From: Muribaculaceae bacterium
Lineage (GTDB): Bacteria > Bacteroidota > Bacteroidia > Bacteroidales > Muribaculaceae
Direction: 5' to 3'
NCBI GenBank assembly: GCA_022510405.1
Contig: JAFLTP010000025.1
Span: 1 to 42,468 of the forward strand
DNA length: 42,468 nt
Numbering within the stretch: the stretch's first letter is position 1; each line of letters opens with the position of its first letter. This document shows, one piece after another, positions 7,468 through 15,968 of this stretch. The notes under the pieces were generated by a model. The model worked only from the letters and a program-made list of their open reading frames with translations, was not told the origin of the DNA and did no database searches. A program made the translations under genes and the position numbers.

Positions 7468-7539
7468 TAGCCGATCCGGGACTCGAACCCGAGTCTCCAC
7501 CGTGAGAGGGTGGCGTGCTAACCGCTACACTAATCGGCC
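7468..7539 (-). tRNA. tRNA-Glu (anticodon CTC)
   Basis: The minus strand folds into a full cloverleaf: acceptor GGCCGAT/ATCGGCT, anticodon stem CCACC/GGTGG around the loop CTCTCAC (anticodon CTC), T arm with TTCGAGT. Discriminator A; CCA is not encoded. CTC reads GAG codons and is a second glutamate tRNA type beside the usual TTC. It marks the edge of the toxin-antitoxin patch. Confidence 0.9.
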
Positions 7540-7604
7540 GTAAAGACTTCGGGAACCCGAAGTCAATGCAAATTTAGATAATTTTTTTCTAACTACAAAG
7601 CTTT

Positions 7605-8150
7605 TTAAGCCTCTGCGTTTTCCTGTGCTTCAGTTTCAGCCACCTCTTCCTGGAGATCTGCCTTGGCAGCAGCTTCTTCGGCTGCCAATTTTTCAGCTTT
7701 CTTCTTGGCTACGGATTCACCTTTAAGGCGATTCTTTTCCACTTCAGCATCTAAGCGAGCCTTTTCTTCTTCAGCTTTCTTAGCTTCGTTCTTAGCTTTG
7801 AGAGCGTTAGCTTGTTTGTCTTTAGCTGCCTTCCAAGCGTCGAAACGACGTTTGGCTTCTTCTTCAGAGAAAGCACCTTTCTTTACGCCACCACGGAGAT
7901 GCTTCATGAGCAGAACGCCTTCGTGACTAAGGATAGAACGAACTGTGTCGGTGGGTTGAGCACCTACTTCCACCCAATAGAGTGCACGGTCAAAGTCTAA
8001 ATTTACTGTAGCAGGATTAGTGTTCGGATTATAAGAACCTATCCTTTCAATAAATTTACCATCACGTGGTGCCCTGCTATCGGCGACTACAATTGGATAG
8101 AAAGCGTAGCCTTTGCGGCCATGACGCTGTAATCTGATTCTTGTTGCCAT
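7605..8150 (-). CDS. rpsP: 30S ribosomal protein S16
   Basis: A 181-residue small-subunit ribosomal protein. Residues 1-80 are the S16 core: [40 protein letters not shown], and [17 protein letters not shown]. Residues about 90-181 form a long lysine/alanine/glutamate-rich tail, probably helical, which is a known Bacteroidetes extension (E. coli S16 is only 82 residues). It has its own promoter about 31 bp upstream, although it follows prfA on the same strand with a 138-bp gap. Confidence 0.95.
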   Translation of the reverse strand: MATRIRLQRHGRKGYAFYPIVVADSRAPRDGKFIERIGSYNPNTNPATVNLDFDRALYWVEVGAQPTDTVRSILSHEGVLLMKHLRGGVKKGAFSEEEAKRRFDAWKAAKDKQANALKAKNEAKKAEEEKARLDAEVEKNRLKGESVAKKKAEKLAAEEAAAKADLQEEVAETEAQENAEA

Positions 8151-8180
8151 AAACTTATTACGTGTTTTTTAATGCGAGTG

Positions 8181-8211
8181 CAAAGGTAAAGAAAAAAGTT
8201 GAAATTATAAA
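8181..8211 (-). promoter_or_regulatory. Predicted rpsP promoter
   Basis: Minus strand: TTTA, 19 bases, TACCTTTG. The -7 element is an exact TAnnTTTG; the -33 element has one mismatch. The leader is short, about 25 nt. Confidence 0.6.
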
Positions 8212-8288
8212 ATTTGTTTTTAATCCCGGTAATCTGGTGGCCTGATAGTCAAGTAGTTTTATAGGCGGGTACTATGGCTGGTTGATAG

Positions 8289-9398
8289 TTATAGAGTGGC
8301 TTCCTTAAGTTTCTCGGCGTTTTCAGCCACAGAAAGTCGGTCGATACATTCCTGGATATTTCCGTCGAGGAAGTTTGAGAGATTGTAGACAGTATAATTT
8401 ATACGGTGATCTGTCATTCTTCCCTGCGGGAAATTGTATGTGCGGATTTTTGCAGAACGATCGCCCGTAGATACCAAAGTTTTTCTTCTACTGGCTATAT
8501 CATCGAGGTATTTTTGACGTTCTCTGCTGTAGATATAGGTGCGTAGACGAGACAGAGCCCTTTCCTTATTTTTAGGTTGGTCACGGGTTTCGGTACATTC
8601 GATAAGTATTTCATCCTCTTCACCTGTGATAGGGTTTTTCCACATATATCGAAGACGAACACCAGATTCCACCTTATTAACGTTCTGTCCGCCGGCGCCA
8701 CCGCTTCTGAAAGTATCCCATTTGATAGCGCCCTCATTTATTTCCACATCGAATTCTTCCGCTTCGGGCAATACAGCCACTGTTGCAGCTGATGTGTGTA
8801 CACGTCCCTGAGTTTCAGTGGCGGGCACTCGTTGCACACGATGAACCCCACTCTCATATTTCATCACGCCATACACATCCTCACCGGTAAGATTGAAGCA
8901 AATTTCCTTATATCCTCCCGCCGTGCCTTCGTTGTAGTTTGTAACTTCCAGTTTCCATCCTTTCTGTTCCGCAAATTTCTGATACATACGGAAAAGGTCG
9001 CCGGCAAACAAAGCGGCTTCATCCCCTCCGGTGCCTCCACGGATTTCCACAACGGCATTTTTTGCATCCTCGGGATCTGCCGGGATAAGGAGAAATTTGA
9101 TATTTTCCTCCATTTCGGGAATTTTTGTTTGGGAAGCATTAATGACATCCCTTGCCATGCTACGCATCTCCTCATCATCGTCTTCGGCGAGAATGGTCTT
9201 CGCCTCTTCAGTTTCGTTAAGTAAAGAGCGATAGTCGTTGGCTGCGTCAAGCAATTTCCTCAACCATCTATATTCCTTTGTGAGTTTTACATATCTTTGG
9301 CGATCTGCGATTACGTCAGGGTCGGTTATTAGAGTCGACACTTCCTCAAATCTGGAGTCGAAGCCATCAAGTTTTGAAAGTAAGGGATTGTTTTCCAT
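8289..9398 (-). CDS. prfA: Peptide chain release factor 1
   Basis: Cytoplasmic factor that ends translation at UAA and UAG. It has 369 residues. The stop-codon reading motif PAT is seen in RVPATETQGR and the catalytic GGQ in GGAGGQNVNKVESG, the hallmark of class I release factors. PxT rather than SPF identifies RF1 and not RF2. It starts 34 bp after the MurB-hydrolase gene and is probably cotranscribed with it. Confidence 0.96.
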   Translation of the reverse strand: MENNPLLSKLDGFDSRFEEVSTLITDPDVIADRQRYVKLTKEYRWLRKLLDAANDYRSLLNETEEAKTILAEDDDEEMRSMARDVINASQTKIPEMEENIKFLLIPADPEDAKNAVVEIRGGTGGDEAALFAGDLFRMYQKFAEQKGWKLEVTNYNEGTAGGYKEICFNLTGEDVYGVMKYESGVHRVQRVPATETQGRVHTSAATVAVLPEAEEFDVEINEGAIKWDTFRSGGAGGQNVNKVESGVRLRYMWKNPITGEEDEILIECTETRDQPKNKERALSRLRTYIYSRERQKYLDDIASRRKTLVSTGDRSAKIRTYNFPQGRMTDHRINYTVYNLSNFLDGNIQECIDRLSVAENAEKLKEATL

Positions 9399-9432
9399 AC
9401 CACAAAATTACATAATAAATGGGAAAAGCGTA

Positions 9433-11226
9433 TTAATGTGTGTTTATCACAAGTCCGTCATAACAGGCGAAGACATTGTCGGGAAGCGAAGACTGGAAAT
9501 CATCATGCCGACCTATCTCATGACAGAAATGGGTGAGGTAAGCACGTTTTGGTTTCAATTCTTCGATTGTTTTCAATGCTTCCTCAACAGTGAAATGAGC
9601 GAAATGTTCTTTAAATCTTAACCCGTTGAGCACCAAAACATCAAGGTCTTTCAGTTTTTCCTTTTCTTCTTCGGGAATAGTTTTAGCATCAGTGACGTAA
9701 GCGAAGTCTCCGATACGATATCCCGCTATTGGAAGTTTTCCGTGCATCACAGAGATCGGAATAATTTTTACTCCCTTAATTATGAAAGGAGATTCATCGA
9801 TTTCATGCACTTCAAAAGAGGGTACTCCCGGATAAGGAGTTTCCCTGAAACAATAGTCGAGTCGGCGATGCAGATCCTCACTGACATCTTTTCGCATATA
9901 AACCGGGAACTTAGAACCGGTGCAGAAAGGACGTAAATCATCGAACCCACCTACATGATCATAATGGCTATGAGTTATCAAAGCCGCATCAAGATAAGTG
10001 ATTTCCGATCTCAAAGCTTGTTGACGGAAATCTGGTGATACATCTATAAGAAGTTTCAGTCCTTTGGTCTCTACTAAAGCCGAGCAACGTGTACGCTTGT
10101 CTTTTGCTGAATCGGATCGGCAAACAGGACAAAAACATCCAACTTCAGGCACTCCCTTCGAGGTTCCTGACCCAAGTATGGTCACTTTGATATTTGTATC
10201 CACGATGTTGACTTCAGGATGTAAAGTCACTCCGAATTTCTCGAGTACAACTTTTCTCACATGTTCCGACACTTCAATAACATCTTTGGCTGTGGCCCTT
10301 CCTTTGTTGGCAATAACCAGGCATTGTTTAGGGTATACTTCCGCATCTCCCACAGAGTATCCTTTTAACCCGGCATTTTCAATCAACCAACCGGCAGGTA
10401 TCTTTACATACAGAGGGTCATCGGTTTCATAATATGGAATCTCCGGGGAAAGTGCCGACATTACTTCCCTATAAAAATAAATCCGTACAACAGGATTTTT
10501 GAAGAAACTACCCGCGCTGCCGATCTTAGATGGATCCGGGAGCTTTGAGTCCCGAATTTTGAGCACTTCTTCGGCCACTTCGGAAATCGTCGGCTTTCTG
10601 TTCCATTTTTCTTCAAGAGTTTTGAGAGGTCCGTAATCAAGGTTCTCTGCGACGGTGGAATTTTTTAGTTTGAAACTTACCCGAAGCACCACATATCTTC
10701 CTTTACCCTCATTCTTAAAAAAACTGTCACGATATCCGAATTTACATTGCTCTGCCGTGAAAGTAACCGTTTCTTTTGTAATGACATCAAAACATTCCAC
10801 CTTATGTATCATCGAGCCAACCTCCACACCATAAGCTCCTATGTTTTGAACAGGCGAGGCACCCACTGACCCGGGAATACCGGATAGGTTTTCAAGTCCT
10901 CCGAGACCCTCATCTATGGTCCATTTTACAAAATCGGCCCAATTTTCAGCGGCTCCGGCAATGGCAAATACTGTTTCTTCGTTTTTCTGATATTTTTTAA
11001 TGCCTTTTATTTGGGATTTGATAACCAAACCGTGGTAATCACCATTGAAGAGAACGTTGGACCCACCCCCAAGATAGAACACCTCATTATCCATAAATTC
11101 TTCCGATAAAGTTATGGATCTCAATTCATCCATATTTTTATATTCGGCATAAATTGCTGCTTTGGCCGAGATGCGGAAGGTATTTAGGGATGTAAGGTCT
11201 TTGTTATATTCAAATTTGATATTCAT
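9433..11226 (-). CDS. murB: MurB fused to metallo-beta-lactamase-fold hydrolase
   Basis: A single 597-residue frame with two enzymes. Residues 1 to about 342 are MurB, the FAD enzyme that reduces UDP-GlcNAc-enolpyruvate to UDP-MurNAc: YLGGGSNVLF binds FAD, IPGSVGASPVQNIGAYG follows, and GSAGSFFKNP carries the catalytic Ser near 240. Residues about 345-597 are a metallo-beta-lactamase hydrolase of the PhnP/RNase Z-like type: LGSGTSKGVP, a CFCPVCRSD cysteine pair, and HSHYDH at 419-424. The two are normally separate genes, the second starting near the GSGTS motif. Here there is no stop or ATG at the junction; in-frame GTG codons could allow internal initiation. It lies between a lipoprotein gene and prfA. 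Confidence 0.88.
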   Translation of the reverse strand: MNIKFEYNKDLTSLNTFRISAKAAIYAEYKNMDELRSITLSEEFMDNEVFYLGGGSNVLFNGDYHGLVIKSQIKGIKKYQKNEETVFAIAGAAENWADFVKWTIDEGLGGLENLSGIPGSVGASPVQNIGAYGVEVGSMIHKVECFDVITKETVTFTAEQCKFGYRDSFFKNEGKGRYVVLRVSFKLKNSTVAENLDYGPLKTLEEKWNRKPTISEVAEEVLKIRDSKLPDPSKIGSAGSFFKNPVVRIYFYREVMSALSPEIPYYETDDPLYVKIPAGWLIENAGLKGYSVGDAEVYPKQCLVIANKGRATAKDVIEVSEHVRKVVLEKFGVTLHPEVNIVDTNIKVTILGSGTSKGVPEVGCFCPVCRSDSAKDKRTRCSALVETKGLKLLIDVSPDFRQQALRSEITYLDAALITHSHYDHVGGFDDLRPFCTGSKFPVYMRKDVSEDLHRRLDYCFRETPYPGVPSFEVHEIDESPFIIKGVKIIPISVMHGKLPIAGYRIGDFAYVTDAKTIPEEEKEKLKDLDVLVLNGLRFKEHFAHFTVEEALKTIEELKPKRAYLTHFCHEIGRHDDFQSSLPDNVFACYDGLVINTH

Positions 11227-11258
11227 GGCGAGTGTGTTGTTGGTTACACGAAGGATAT

Positions 11259-12230
11259 CTATTGTCGGATTTTAACGAGTCGGCCGTCTTCAAACCAAAG
11301 CACGCGACCGTTTTCATAACTCCAGATGTCAAGAGTTTGGGAATAATCGTGACCTGAATTTAGATCGGCAGGAGTGCCAAGTGCAAGTCTGACTTCATCT
11401 TTAGTCATTCCCACCTTCACCTTCCCCTCGCTAATGTAGTTCCAAGTCTCAGGTTCAATATTTGGATAGTGCTTCTTGATATCAGTAAGGGAAAACAAGT
11501 TATGGAATGACCTGCTTTCGGTGTCGCTGTTCCCAAAATTCATCAGTACATATGCAGTTTCATCATCCAGGGTTTTCAATTTAAGTCTCAATGGAAAAAC
11601 CATATCGCCGGGTTGTACGTCAACTACTTTTACTTCCACATATTTCTTGCCATCTATTCTGTTACCCTTTTCATCATACCATAAGTTTGACCGGCTCCAG
11701 AAATTCTGTCCTACCAATAATTGTTTGGCTTGAATCACCATATCCTCATCGATAAGCATTGGTATTTGATCGCTCATCAAATTCTCCATAGCATTGTCGA
11801 ACTCTTTCCCGGAATCATAGGCATAATTATATATTCCATCTGTAAAAAGAAGGGAAACTGTGATTTTGCCGGCTGCGTTTATCTTGGATTCCACACCCGT
11901 AAAATCAAAGATTTTTCCTTTCACCGAATCCGGTGCAAAAGGAAGCAAGCCGGATTGAGGAACGATAACGAGCAAAGCCTTGTTGTCGCTCACAAAAAAA
12001 TTTTTCCCTTGTTCCCAATATTTTAATGGAGAGGATTGCACTTGTGTCATAAAACTTTCCTCGCGGGTGGGAACAAGATTTTTCTTGTCTTCCCGGGTAA
12101 GATTTATCTTTTTAGTGCTTTCGATACCCGTGAAGCAAGAAGAAAGGCAAAAACACACCATCCCTAATGACAAGATAGCCATCTTACAGGGTAACAGTCT
12201 GGAAATATTTTTTATGGAGAAAAAAATCAT
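11259..12230 (-). CDS. Outer-membrane lipoprotein with BamE/SmpA-like C terminus
   Basis: A predicted lipoprotein of 323 residues. The signal segment MAILSLGMVCFCLSSC ends in a lipobox with Cys at residue 32, and an alternative start at 12182 (MAILSLG) would give a more typical signal length. The middle part has no recognised domain. The last 60 residues (GKVKVGMTKDEVRLALGTP, then LDIWSYENGRVLWFEDGRL) match the SmpA/BamE repeat, found in small lipoproteins of the outer-membrane assembly machinery. It is first in the operon lipoprotein-murB/hydrolase-prfA, with 32 bp to the next gene. Its exact role is unknown. Confidence 0.7.
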   Translation of the reverse strand: MIFFSIKNISRLLPCKMAILSLGMVCFCLSSCFTGIESTKKINLTREDKKNLVPTREESFMTQVQSSPLKYWEQGKNFFVSDNKALLVIVPQSGLLPFAPDSVKGKIFDFTGVESKINAAGKITVSLLFTDGIYNYAYDSGKEFDNAMENLMSDQIPMLIDEDMVIQAKQLLVGQNFWSRSNLWYDEKGNRIDGKKYVEVKVVDVQPGDMVFPLRLKLKTLDDETAYVLMNFGNSDTESRSFHNLFSLTDIKKHYPNIEPETWNYISEGKVKVGMTKDEVRLALGTPADLNSGHDYSQTLDIWSYENGRVLWFEDGRLVKIRQ

Positions 12231-12269
12231 GATTTATTAGTGCAAAATTAGTCAAAAATTAGAAAAAGG

Positions 12270-12300
12270 TTTGCCCTTATCAAAATAATTAGTAACTTTG
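12270..12300 (+). promoter_or_regulatory. Predicted tRNA-Met promoter
   Basis: TTTG, 19 bases, TAACTTTG: a perfect Bacteroidetes consensus. It ends 23 bp before the tRNA. A minus-strand -7 box (TAATTTTG, 12243-12250) for the lipoprotein operon lies close by, without a clear -33 element. Confidence 0.75.
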
Positions 12301-12323
12301 CACTCGCAAAAGCGAAAAAAGAG

Positions 12324-12397
12324 GGCGGGATAGCTCAGTTGGTTAGAGCGTCGGATTCATAACCCGGAGGTCTCGAGTTCAATTCTCGATCCCGCTA
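12324..12397 (+). tRNA. tRNA-Met (anticodon CAT)
   Basis: Cloverleaf with acceptor GGCGGGA/TCCCGCT, D arm TAGCTCAGTTGGTTAGAG, anticodon loop TTCATAA (CAT) and T arm with TTCAATT. Discriminator A; CCA not encoded. G1-U72 pairs, so it is not the initiator form by the usual 1-72 mismatch. There is an A-C opposition next to the anticodon loop. A lysidine-modified tRNA-Ile(CAT) cannot be fully excluded. Confidence 0.85.
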
Positions 12398-12404
12398 CAA
12401 GCAG

Positions 12405-12437
12405 GGAGCCCAATCAAAAAAGGGCTCCTTTTATTTT
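12405..12437 (+). terminator. Terminator of tRNA-Met
   Basis: GGAGCCC, 10-base A-rich loop, GGGCTCC followed by TTTTATTTT: a standard intrinsic terminator 7 bp beyond the tRNA. Confidence 0.8.
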
Positions 12438-12467
12438 ACCATAAAAACTCCGAAAACGTCCTGATGT

Positions 12468-13127
12468 ATGTCATCAATGTATGAAACCATAATGGAACTT
12501 CCCCTTTTCAAAGGTATCGGTGAGGAACAACTCTCACAGATGCTCGAGAAAACAAGTGTGGAATTCATTAAATTTGAAGATGGGGATGTGATTGCAAAAG
12601 TGGATGAAAGGGTTGAATCATTAGGCTTTATTCTGAGTGGCAGGATAAGGCAGACCCATTATCTTAAAAATTTTAAGATCGGGATAGATGAGATATTAGG
12701 GAAGGGAGCGGTTATGGGTGCTTTGCATTTATTCGGCTTGGTCACCTGTTATGATTCCGATATAGTTGCATTAGGCAAAGTGAGCATCATGAGGATACAG
12801 AAGAAAGATTATATGAAAATTCTGTTGACCGACAGGATATATATGCTTAACTTTGTGAATTATCTTTCGGCTGCAGCTCAGAAAACGCCTTTGCTTCTAC
12901 AGAATCTTAAGGCTCCATGTATCACAAGGAGTTTGCATACATTGGCATTCACATATACTTCCAGAGCTGCAGAAACCGTGATGGTTACAGGCGATGATTC
13001 GGAGCTTGCAAGGTTTTGTGGCGTTTCGGATGAAGAGTTTGAAGAATGGAAAACTACGGAATTGGCCCACAACAGGATAATCGTGAATCAAAGAGGTATA
13101 TTTTTAAAGAGTCCGCACTTAAGATAA
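12468..13127 (+). CDS. Crp/Fnr-family regulator
   Basis: A 219-residue cytoplasmic regulator. Residues about 10-130 are the cyclic-nucleotide-binding beta barrel (FEDGDVIAKVDERVESLGFILSG, split by DER). The C-terminal third should be the winged helix; the segment GDDSELARFCGVSDEEFEEW is a recognisable but degenerate helix-turn-helix with the usual DLARYLGVS-type pattern. The barrel lacks the phosphate-binding RTA..S signature of cAMP binders, so the ligand is unknown. A second ATG at 12477 is an equally plausible start. It lies upstream of a nucleoside-type permease, which it might regulate. Confidence 0.75.
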   Translation: MSSMYETIMELPLFKGIGEEQLSQMLEKTSVEFIKFEDGDVIAKVDERVESLGFILSGRIRQTHYLKNFKIGIDEILGKGAVMGALHLFGLVTCYDSDIVALGKVSIMRIQKKDYMKILLTDRIYMLNFVNYLSAAAQKTPLLLQNLKAPCITRSLHTLAFTYTSRAAETVMVTGDDSELARFCGVSDEEFEEWKTTELAHNRIIVNQRGIFLKSPHLR

Positions 13128-13163
13128 AGTTTAAAGTTTAAAGTTTAAAGATTAGAGTTTAAA
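13126..13163 (+). repeat. AAAGTTT heptamer repeats
   Basis: Three to four tandem copies of a 7-bp AAAGTTT unit follow the Crp-like stop, then decay. The same motif and its variants recur at 22986-23020, 41847-41880 and 41945-41975, and in reverse complement at 39110-39245. It is a genome-wide low-complexity intergenic repeat. Confidence 0.7.
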
Positions 13164-13177
13164 GAAAAGAATATAGG

Positions 13178-14521
13178 ATGGTGAAGTTGATAAGAACAAG
13201 ACTCGCGGCGATGAGTTTTTTGGAATTCGCCGTATGGGGAAGTTACCTTATTTCATTAGGTAATTTTTTGTCGAAGGTTGGTCTTGCTAAAGATATTTAC
13301 TGGTTTTATACTGTTCAGGGAATCGTGTCAATATTGATGCCCGCATTGATTGGTATAATAGCCGACAAATGGGTTCAGGCACAAAAAATGTTGAGCCTAT
13401 GTCATCTTATCGCGGCTTTATCTATGGGAGCGGCCGGATGGTACTGTCTGGCGAATGCATCTCACATAGAGTTCGGTCCCCTCTTTGTTCTTTACACTGT
13501 TTCTGTGGCATTCTTTATGCCCACCATTGGTCTTTCTAATTCCGTGGCATATTCTGCATTGAATAAAGCGGGCCTCGACACGATAAAAGCGTTTCCTCCC
13601 ATACGTGTATTGGGCACGGTCGGTTTTATAGTGGCAGAACTTATGGTGAATTTCATTCATATCGAAGGAGAAAGCATGCAGTTCACTTGCTACCAGCTTT
13701 TCCTTTCAGCCGCTTTCAGTCTTGTTATGGTGGTTTACGCTCTCACCATGCCGAAATGCCCTATTAACAAAGAGAAGACCACAGGTGGCCTCATAGAAGC
13801 ATTGGGTATCAAAGCTTTTTCATTGTTTAAAGACCGTCAGATGGCCATATTCTTCATATTCAGTTTTTTGTTGGGTGTTTCACTTCAGATCACCAACAGT
13901 TATGGCACCCCCTTCATATCCTCTTTCCAGAATGTGGCAGAATATGCTAACTCATGGGTGGCAAAAAATGCCACAGCATTGATATCGTTGAGCCAGATGA
14001 GCGAGACCCTTTGTATTTTGTTAATACCATATTGTCTCAAGAAATTCGGAATCAAGGCAGTTATGCTTATGTCGATGTTCGCATGGGTATTCCGATTTGG
14101 ATTTTTCGGACTTGGTAACCCCGAAGGAGGAGTGGCCTTGTTCGTGGCTTCCATGATTGTGTATGGCATCGCCTTCGATTTCTTCAATGTTTCAGGATCC
14201 TTATATGTAGACGTACAAACGGATTCATCAATGAGAAGTAGTGCCCAGGGTTTGTTTATGCTTATGACAAATGGTTTGGGAGCTACAGCAGGAACCCTTT
14301 GTGCAGGTGCCGTGGTTAATCATTTTGTCTACAGTCATGAAAATCCTATCGACCAGGTTGAAGGGTGGAAGATATCCTGGTACTGTTTCGCCGGTTTCGC
14401 ATTAGTTGTGGCTATTGCGTTCTGGTTGATATTCAAAGATAATTCGAAGAAAAAGGAAACACCATCTAAGCAGGAAATTTACGACAGTGCCGATCCTGCA
14501 GGTCTGATTGTGGAAGACTGA
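13178..14521 (+). CDS. MFS nucleoside:H+ symporter-type permease
   Basis: A 447-residue inner-membrane transporter with about 12 predicted helices. The N terminus (RLAAMSFLEFAVWGSYLISLGNF, split after EFA) and the following G(I)IADKW loop match the NupG/XapB nucleoside:H+ symporter family. The conserved FPPIRVLGTVGFI in helix 5 and the C-terminal half with YVDVQTDSSMRSSAQGLF also fit that family, where this helix carries the substrate-proton coupling residues. The tail after helix 12 (KDNSKKKETPSKQ) is cytoplasmic. Substrate (probably a nucleoside) is inferred from family. Confidence 0.8.
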   Translation: MVKLIRTRLAAMSFLEFAVWGSYLISLGNFLSKVGLAKDIYWFYTVQGIVSILMPALIGIIADKWVQAQKMLSLCHLIAALSMGAAGWYCLANASHIEFGPLFVLYTVSVAFFMPTIGLSNSVAYSALNKAGLDTIKAFPPIRVLGTVGFIVAELMVNFIHIEGESMQFTCYQLFLSAAFSLVMVVYALTMPKCPINKEKTTGGLIEALGIKAFSLFKDRQMAIFFIFSFLLGVSLQITNSYGTPFISSFQNVAEYANSWVAKNATALISLSQMSETLCILLIPYCLKKFGIKAVMLMSMFAWVFRFGFFGLGNPEGGVALFVASMIVYGIAFDFFNVSGSLYVDVQTDSSMRSSAQGLFMLMTNGLGATAGTLCAGAVVNHFVYSHENPIDQVEGWKISWYCFAGFALVVAIAFWLIFKDNSKKKETPSKQEIYDSADPAGLIVED

Positions 14522-14549
14522 CCTACCGTATTTCATCATAATGTGCAAT

Positions 14550-15260
14550 ATGATTCAGTTTTATTCGCCCGATATAGAAGAAACCTTGACTTTGTCGGAA
14601 GGTGAGTCCGCGCATTGTTGTAGGGTTTTGAGACATAAGGAGGGAGATGAGATTTATGTTACTGATGGAAAGGGGCACAGGTTTTTTTGTGAAATTGTTA
14701 AATCTCATCCCTCACATACAGAAGTCGTTATAAAGAGAAAAGAAACTTTTCCACCGGAGAGAAATTATAATTTGACTTTGGCTGTGGCTCCCACCAAAAA
14801 CTCCGACCGAATGGAGTGGATGGTTGAGAAAGCGGTGGAGATAGGAGTGGACAAAATCGTTCTTTTGCGTTGTAAAAGAAGTGAAAGGAAAATCCAACGT
14901 TCGGAAAGATTGTTGAAAGTAATGGTGTCGGCTATGAAGCAAAGTCTTTCAACATATATGCCTGAATTGACAGAGATGATTGATTTCAAAGATTTTGTAA
15001 AAGAATCCGGAAAAACATCTCAAAAGTTTTTCGGCTACTGTTCGGAGTCTTTCCCGAGAAAAGAATTGGTGAGGGAATGTAAAGCCGGCGGTGAAGTAGT
15101 TATCATGATAGGTCCTGAGGGTGATTTTATCCCCGAGGAAGTGGAGTTGGCAGTGAAAAACGATTTCGTGCCGGTGACCTTTGGCAATAAAAGACTCCGC
15201 ACCGAAACGGCCGGAGTCTTCGCGGTAAGCGCTGTCAATGTAATCAATCAACTCGCGTAG
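14550..15260 (+). CDS. rsmE: 16S rRNA m3U1498 methyltransferase
   Basis: SPOUT-class enzyme that methylates U1498 of 16S rRNA. From the start MIQFYSPD, which matches the family start, it has 236 residues; upstream in-frame ATGs at 14508 and 14541 would overlap the MFS gene or add a non-family leader. Residues 1-70 form the PUA-like RNA-binding domain (HCCRVLRHKEGDEIYVTDG). The C-terminal knot carries the SAM-binding motifs VIMIGPEGDF and LRTETAGVFAVSAV. It lies 28 bp downstream of the permease and may share its transcript. Confidence 0.92.
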   Translation: MIQFYSPDIEETLTLSEGESAHCCRVLRHKEGDEIYVTDGKGHRFFCEIVKSHPSHTEVVIKRKETFPPERNYNLTLAVAPTKNSDRMEWMVEKAVEIGVDKIVLLRCKRSERKIQRSERLLKVMVSAMKQSLSTYMPELTEMIDFKDFVKESGKTSQKFFGYCSESFPRKELVRECKAGGEVVIMIGPEGDFIPEEVELAVKNDFVPVTFGNKRLRTETAGVFAVSAVNVINQLA

Positions 15261-15275
15261 ATTGATTTCTCTTTA

Positions 15276-15788
15276 TTACAGGTTAAAATAATATGTTCCG
15301 CTTGGAAGCACTACATAATAATTGTAGTTGAATCCGTTGAAATAATAGTCAGTGTTGTATGCAGGAGTGTCCACACCTATATTCCACATTTGTGAATAGG
15401 GATTCCAGGAATTCAAAACAGTCACATCATATTGTACTCCGTTGAAAGAGTACGATACATAAAGGGGTATCTGCACTAAAACGGACTCTGAATCATAACC
15501 CGTTGCCATAACGTTTAGATTTCCTTGATTCATCCATTCACCGGCCGGTGGATTAACGAGATACCCGGGTGCACCCCATCCCGGAGGTGGAGGTGTCTGG
15601 GCCGGTCCGTTGAAAGTAGGTGCCGGAGGAGGAGGGGGAGGTGGTGTTGGTGACTGTGGAGGCGGAGGAGTACCCGGAATTGGTGGAGGAGGAGTGGGCT
15701 GGGCCATCATACTTCCGAGACCTAATGCCAAACAAGCCATAAACATTATGGAGGTTTTTTTGAGGTTATACATTTTTACCCTTTTCAT
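15276..15788 (-). CDS. Secreted proline-rich hypothetical protein
   Basis: A 170-residue exported protein if it starts at MKRVKMYN (an in-frame ATG 21 bases upstream gives 177 residues). An N-terminal signal peptide (LKKTSIMFMACLALGLGSMMAQ) with cleavage after MAQ is followed by a low-complexity proline tract (PPPPIPGTPPPPQ and similar, residues about 30-70). A tyrosine/asparagine-rich C-terminal domain ends in YYVVLPSGTYYFNL. No known domain is recognised. It is convergent with rsmE (15 bp). A hairpin (ATAACAA/TTGTTAT) sits right at the start codon. Confidence 0.65.
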   Translation of the reverse strand: MKRVKMYNLKKTSIMFMACLALGLGSMMAQPTPPPPIPGTPPPPQSPTPPPPPPPAPTFNGPAQTPPPPGWGAPGYLVNPPAGEWMNQGNLNVMATGYDSESVLVQIPLYVSYSFNGVQYDVTVLNSWNPYSQMWNIGVDTPAYNTDYYFNGFNYNYYVVLPSGTYYFNL

Positions 15789-15894
15789 AACAACTGTTTT
15801 TGTTATCAAAACACTTTTATAAGTGGTTTGGTTTATTCATAAAATATTTATCTACAGATTGACCATCCTTGTGTCCTAATCAAGAAATTTATTG

Positions 15895-15902
15895 TAAATT
15901 TG
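15895..15902 (+). promoter_or_regulatory. Predicted ftsK -7 element
   Basis: TAAATTTG is an exact Bacteroidetes -7 box, 43 bp before the ftsK ATG. The matching -33 box is poor (TTGT at a spacing of about 22), so activity is less certain. Confidence 0.4.
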
Positions 15903-15924
15903 CAATAGGTAAAAAATGGTCAGT

Positions 15925-15968
15925 GAGAAGATACGCAACATTTAATGAGAAGATACGATACATTTAAT
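15925..15968 (+). repeat. 22-bp tandem duplication over the ftsK start codon
   Basis: Two 22-bp copies (GAGAAGATACGCAACATT.. and GAGAAGATACGATACATT..) abut exactly and differ at two or three bases. The ftsK ATG spans their junction. The unit is not a multiple of three, so the first copy is out of frame. Confidence 0.8.

Noticed and set aside
12324..12397. tRNA-Ile(CAT) with lysidine
   Set aside because: Body looks more like elongator tRNA-Met; cannot be settled without a tilS-recognition model.
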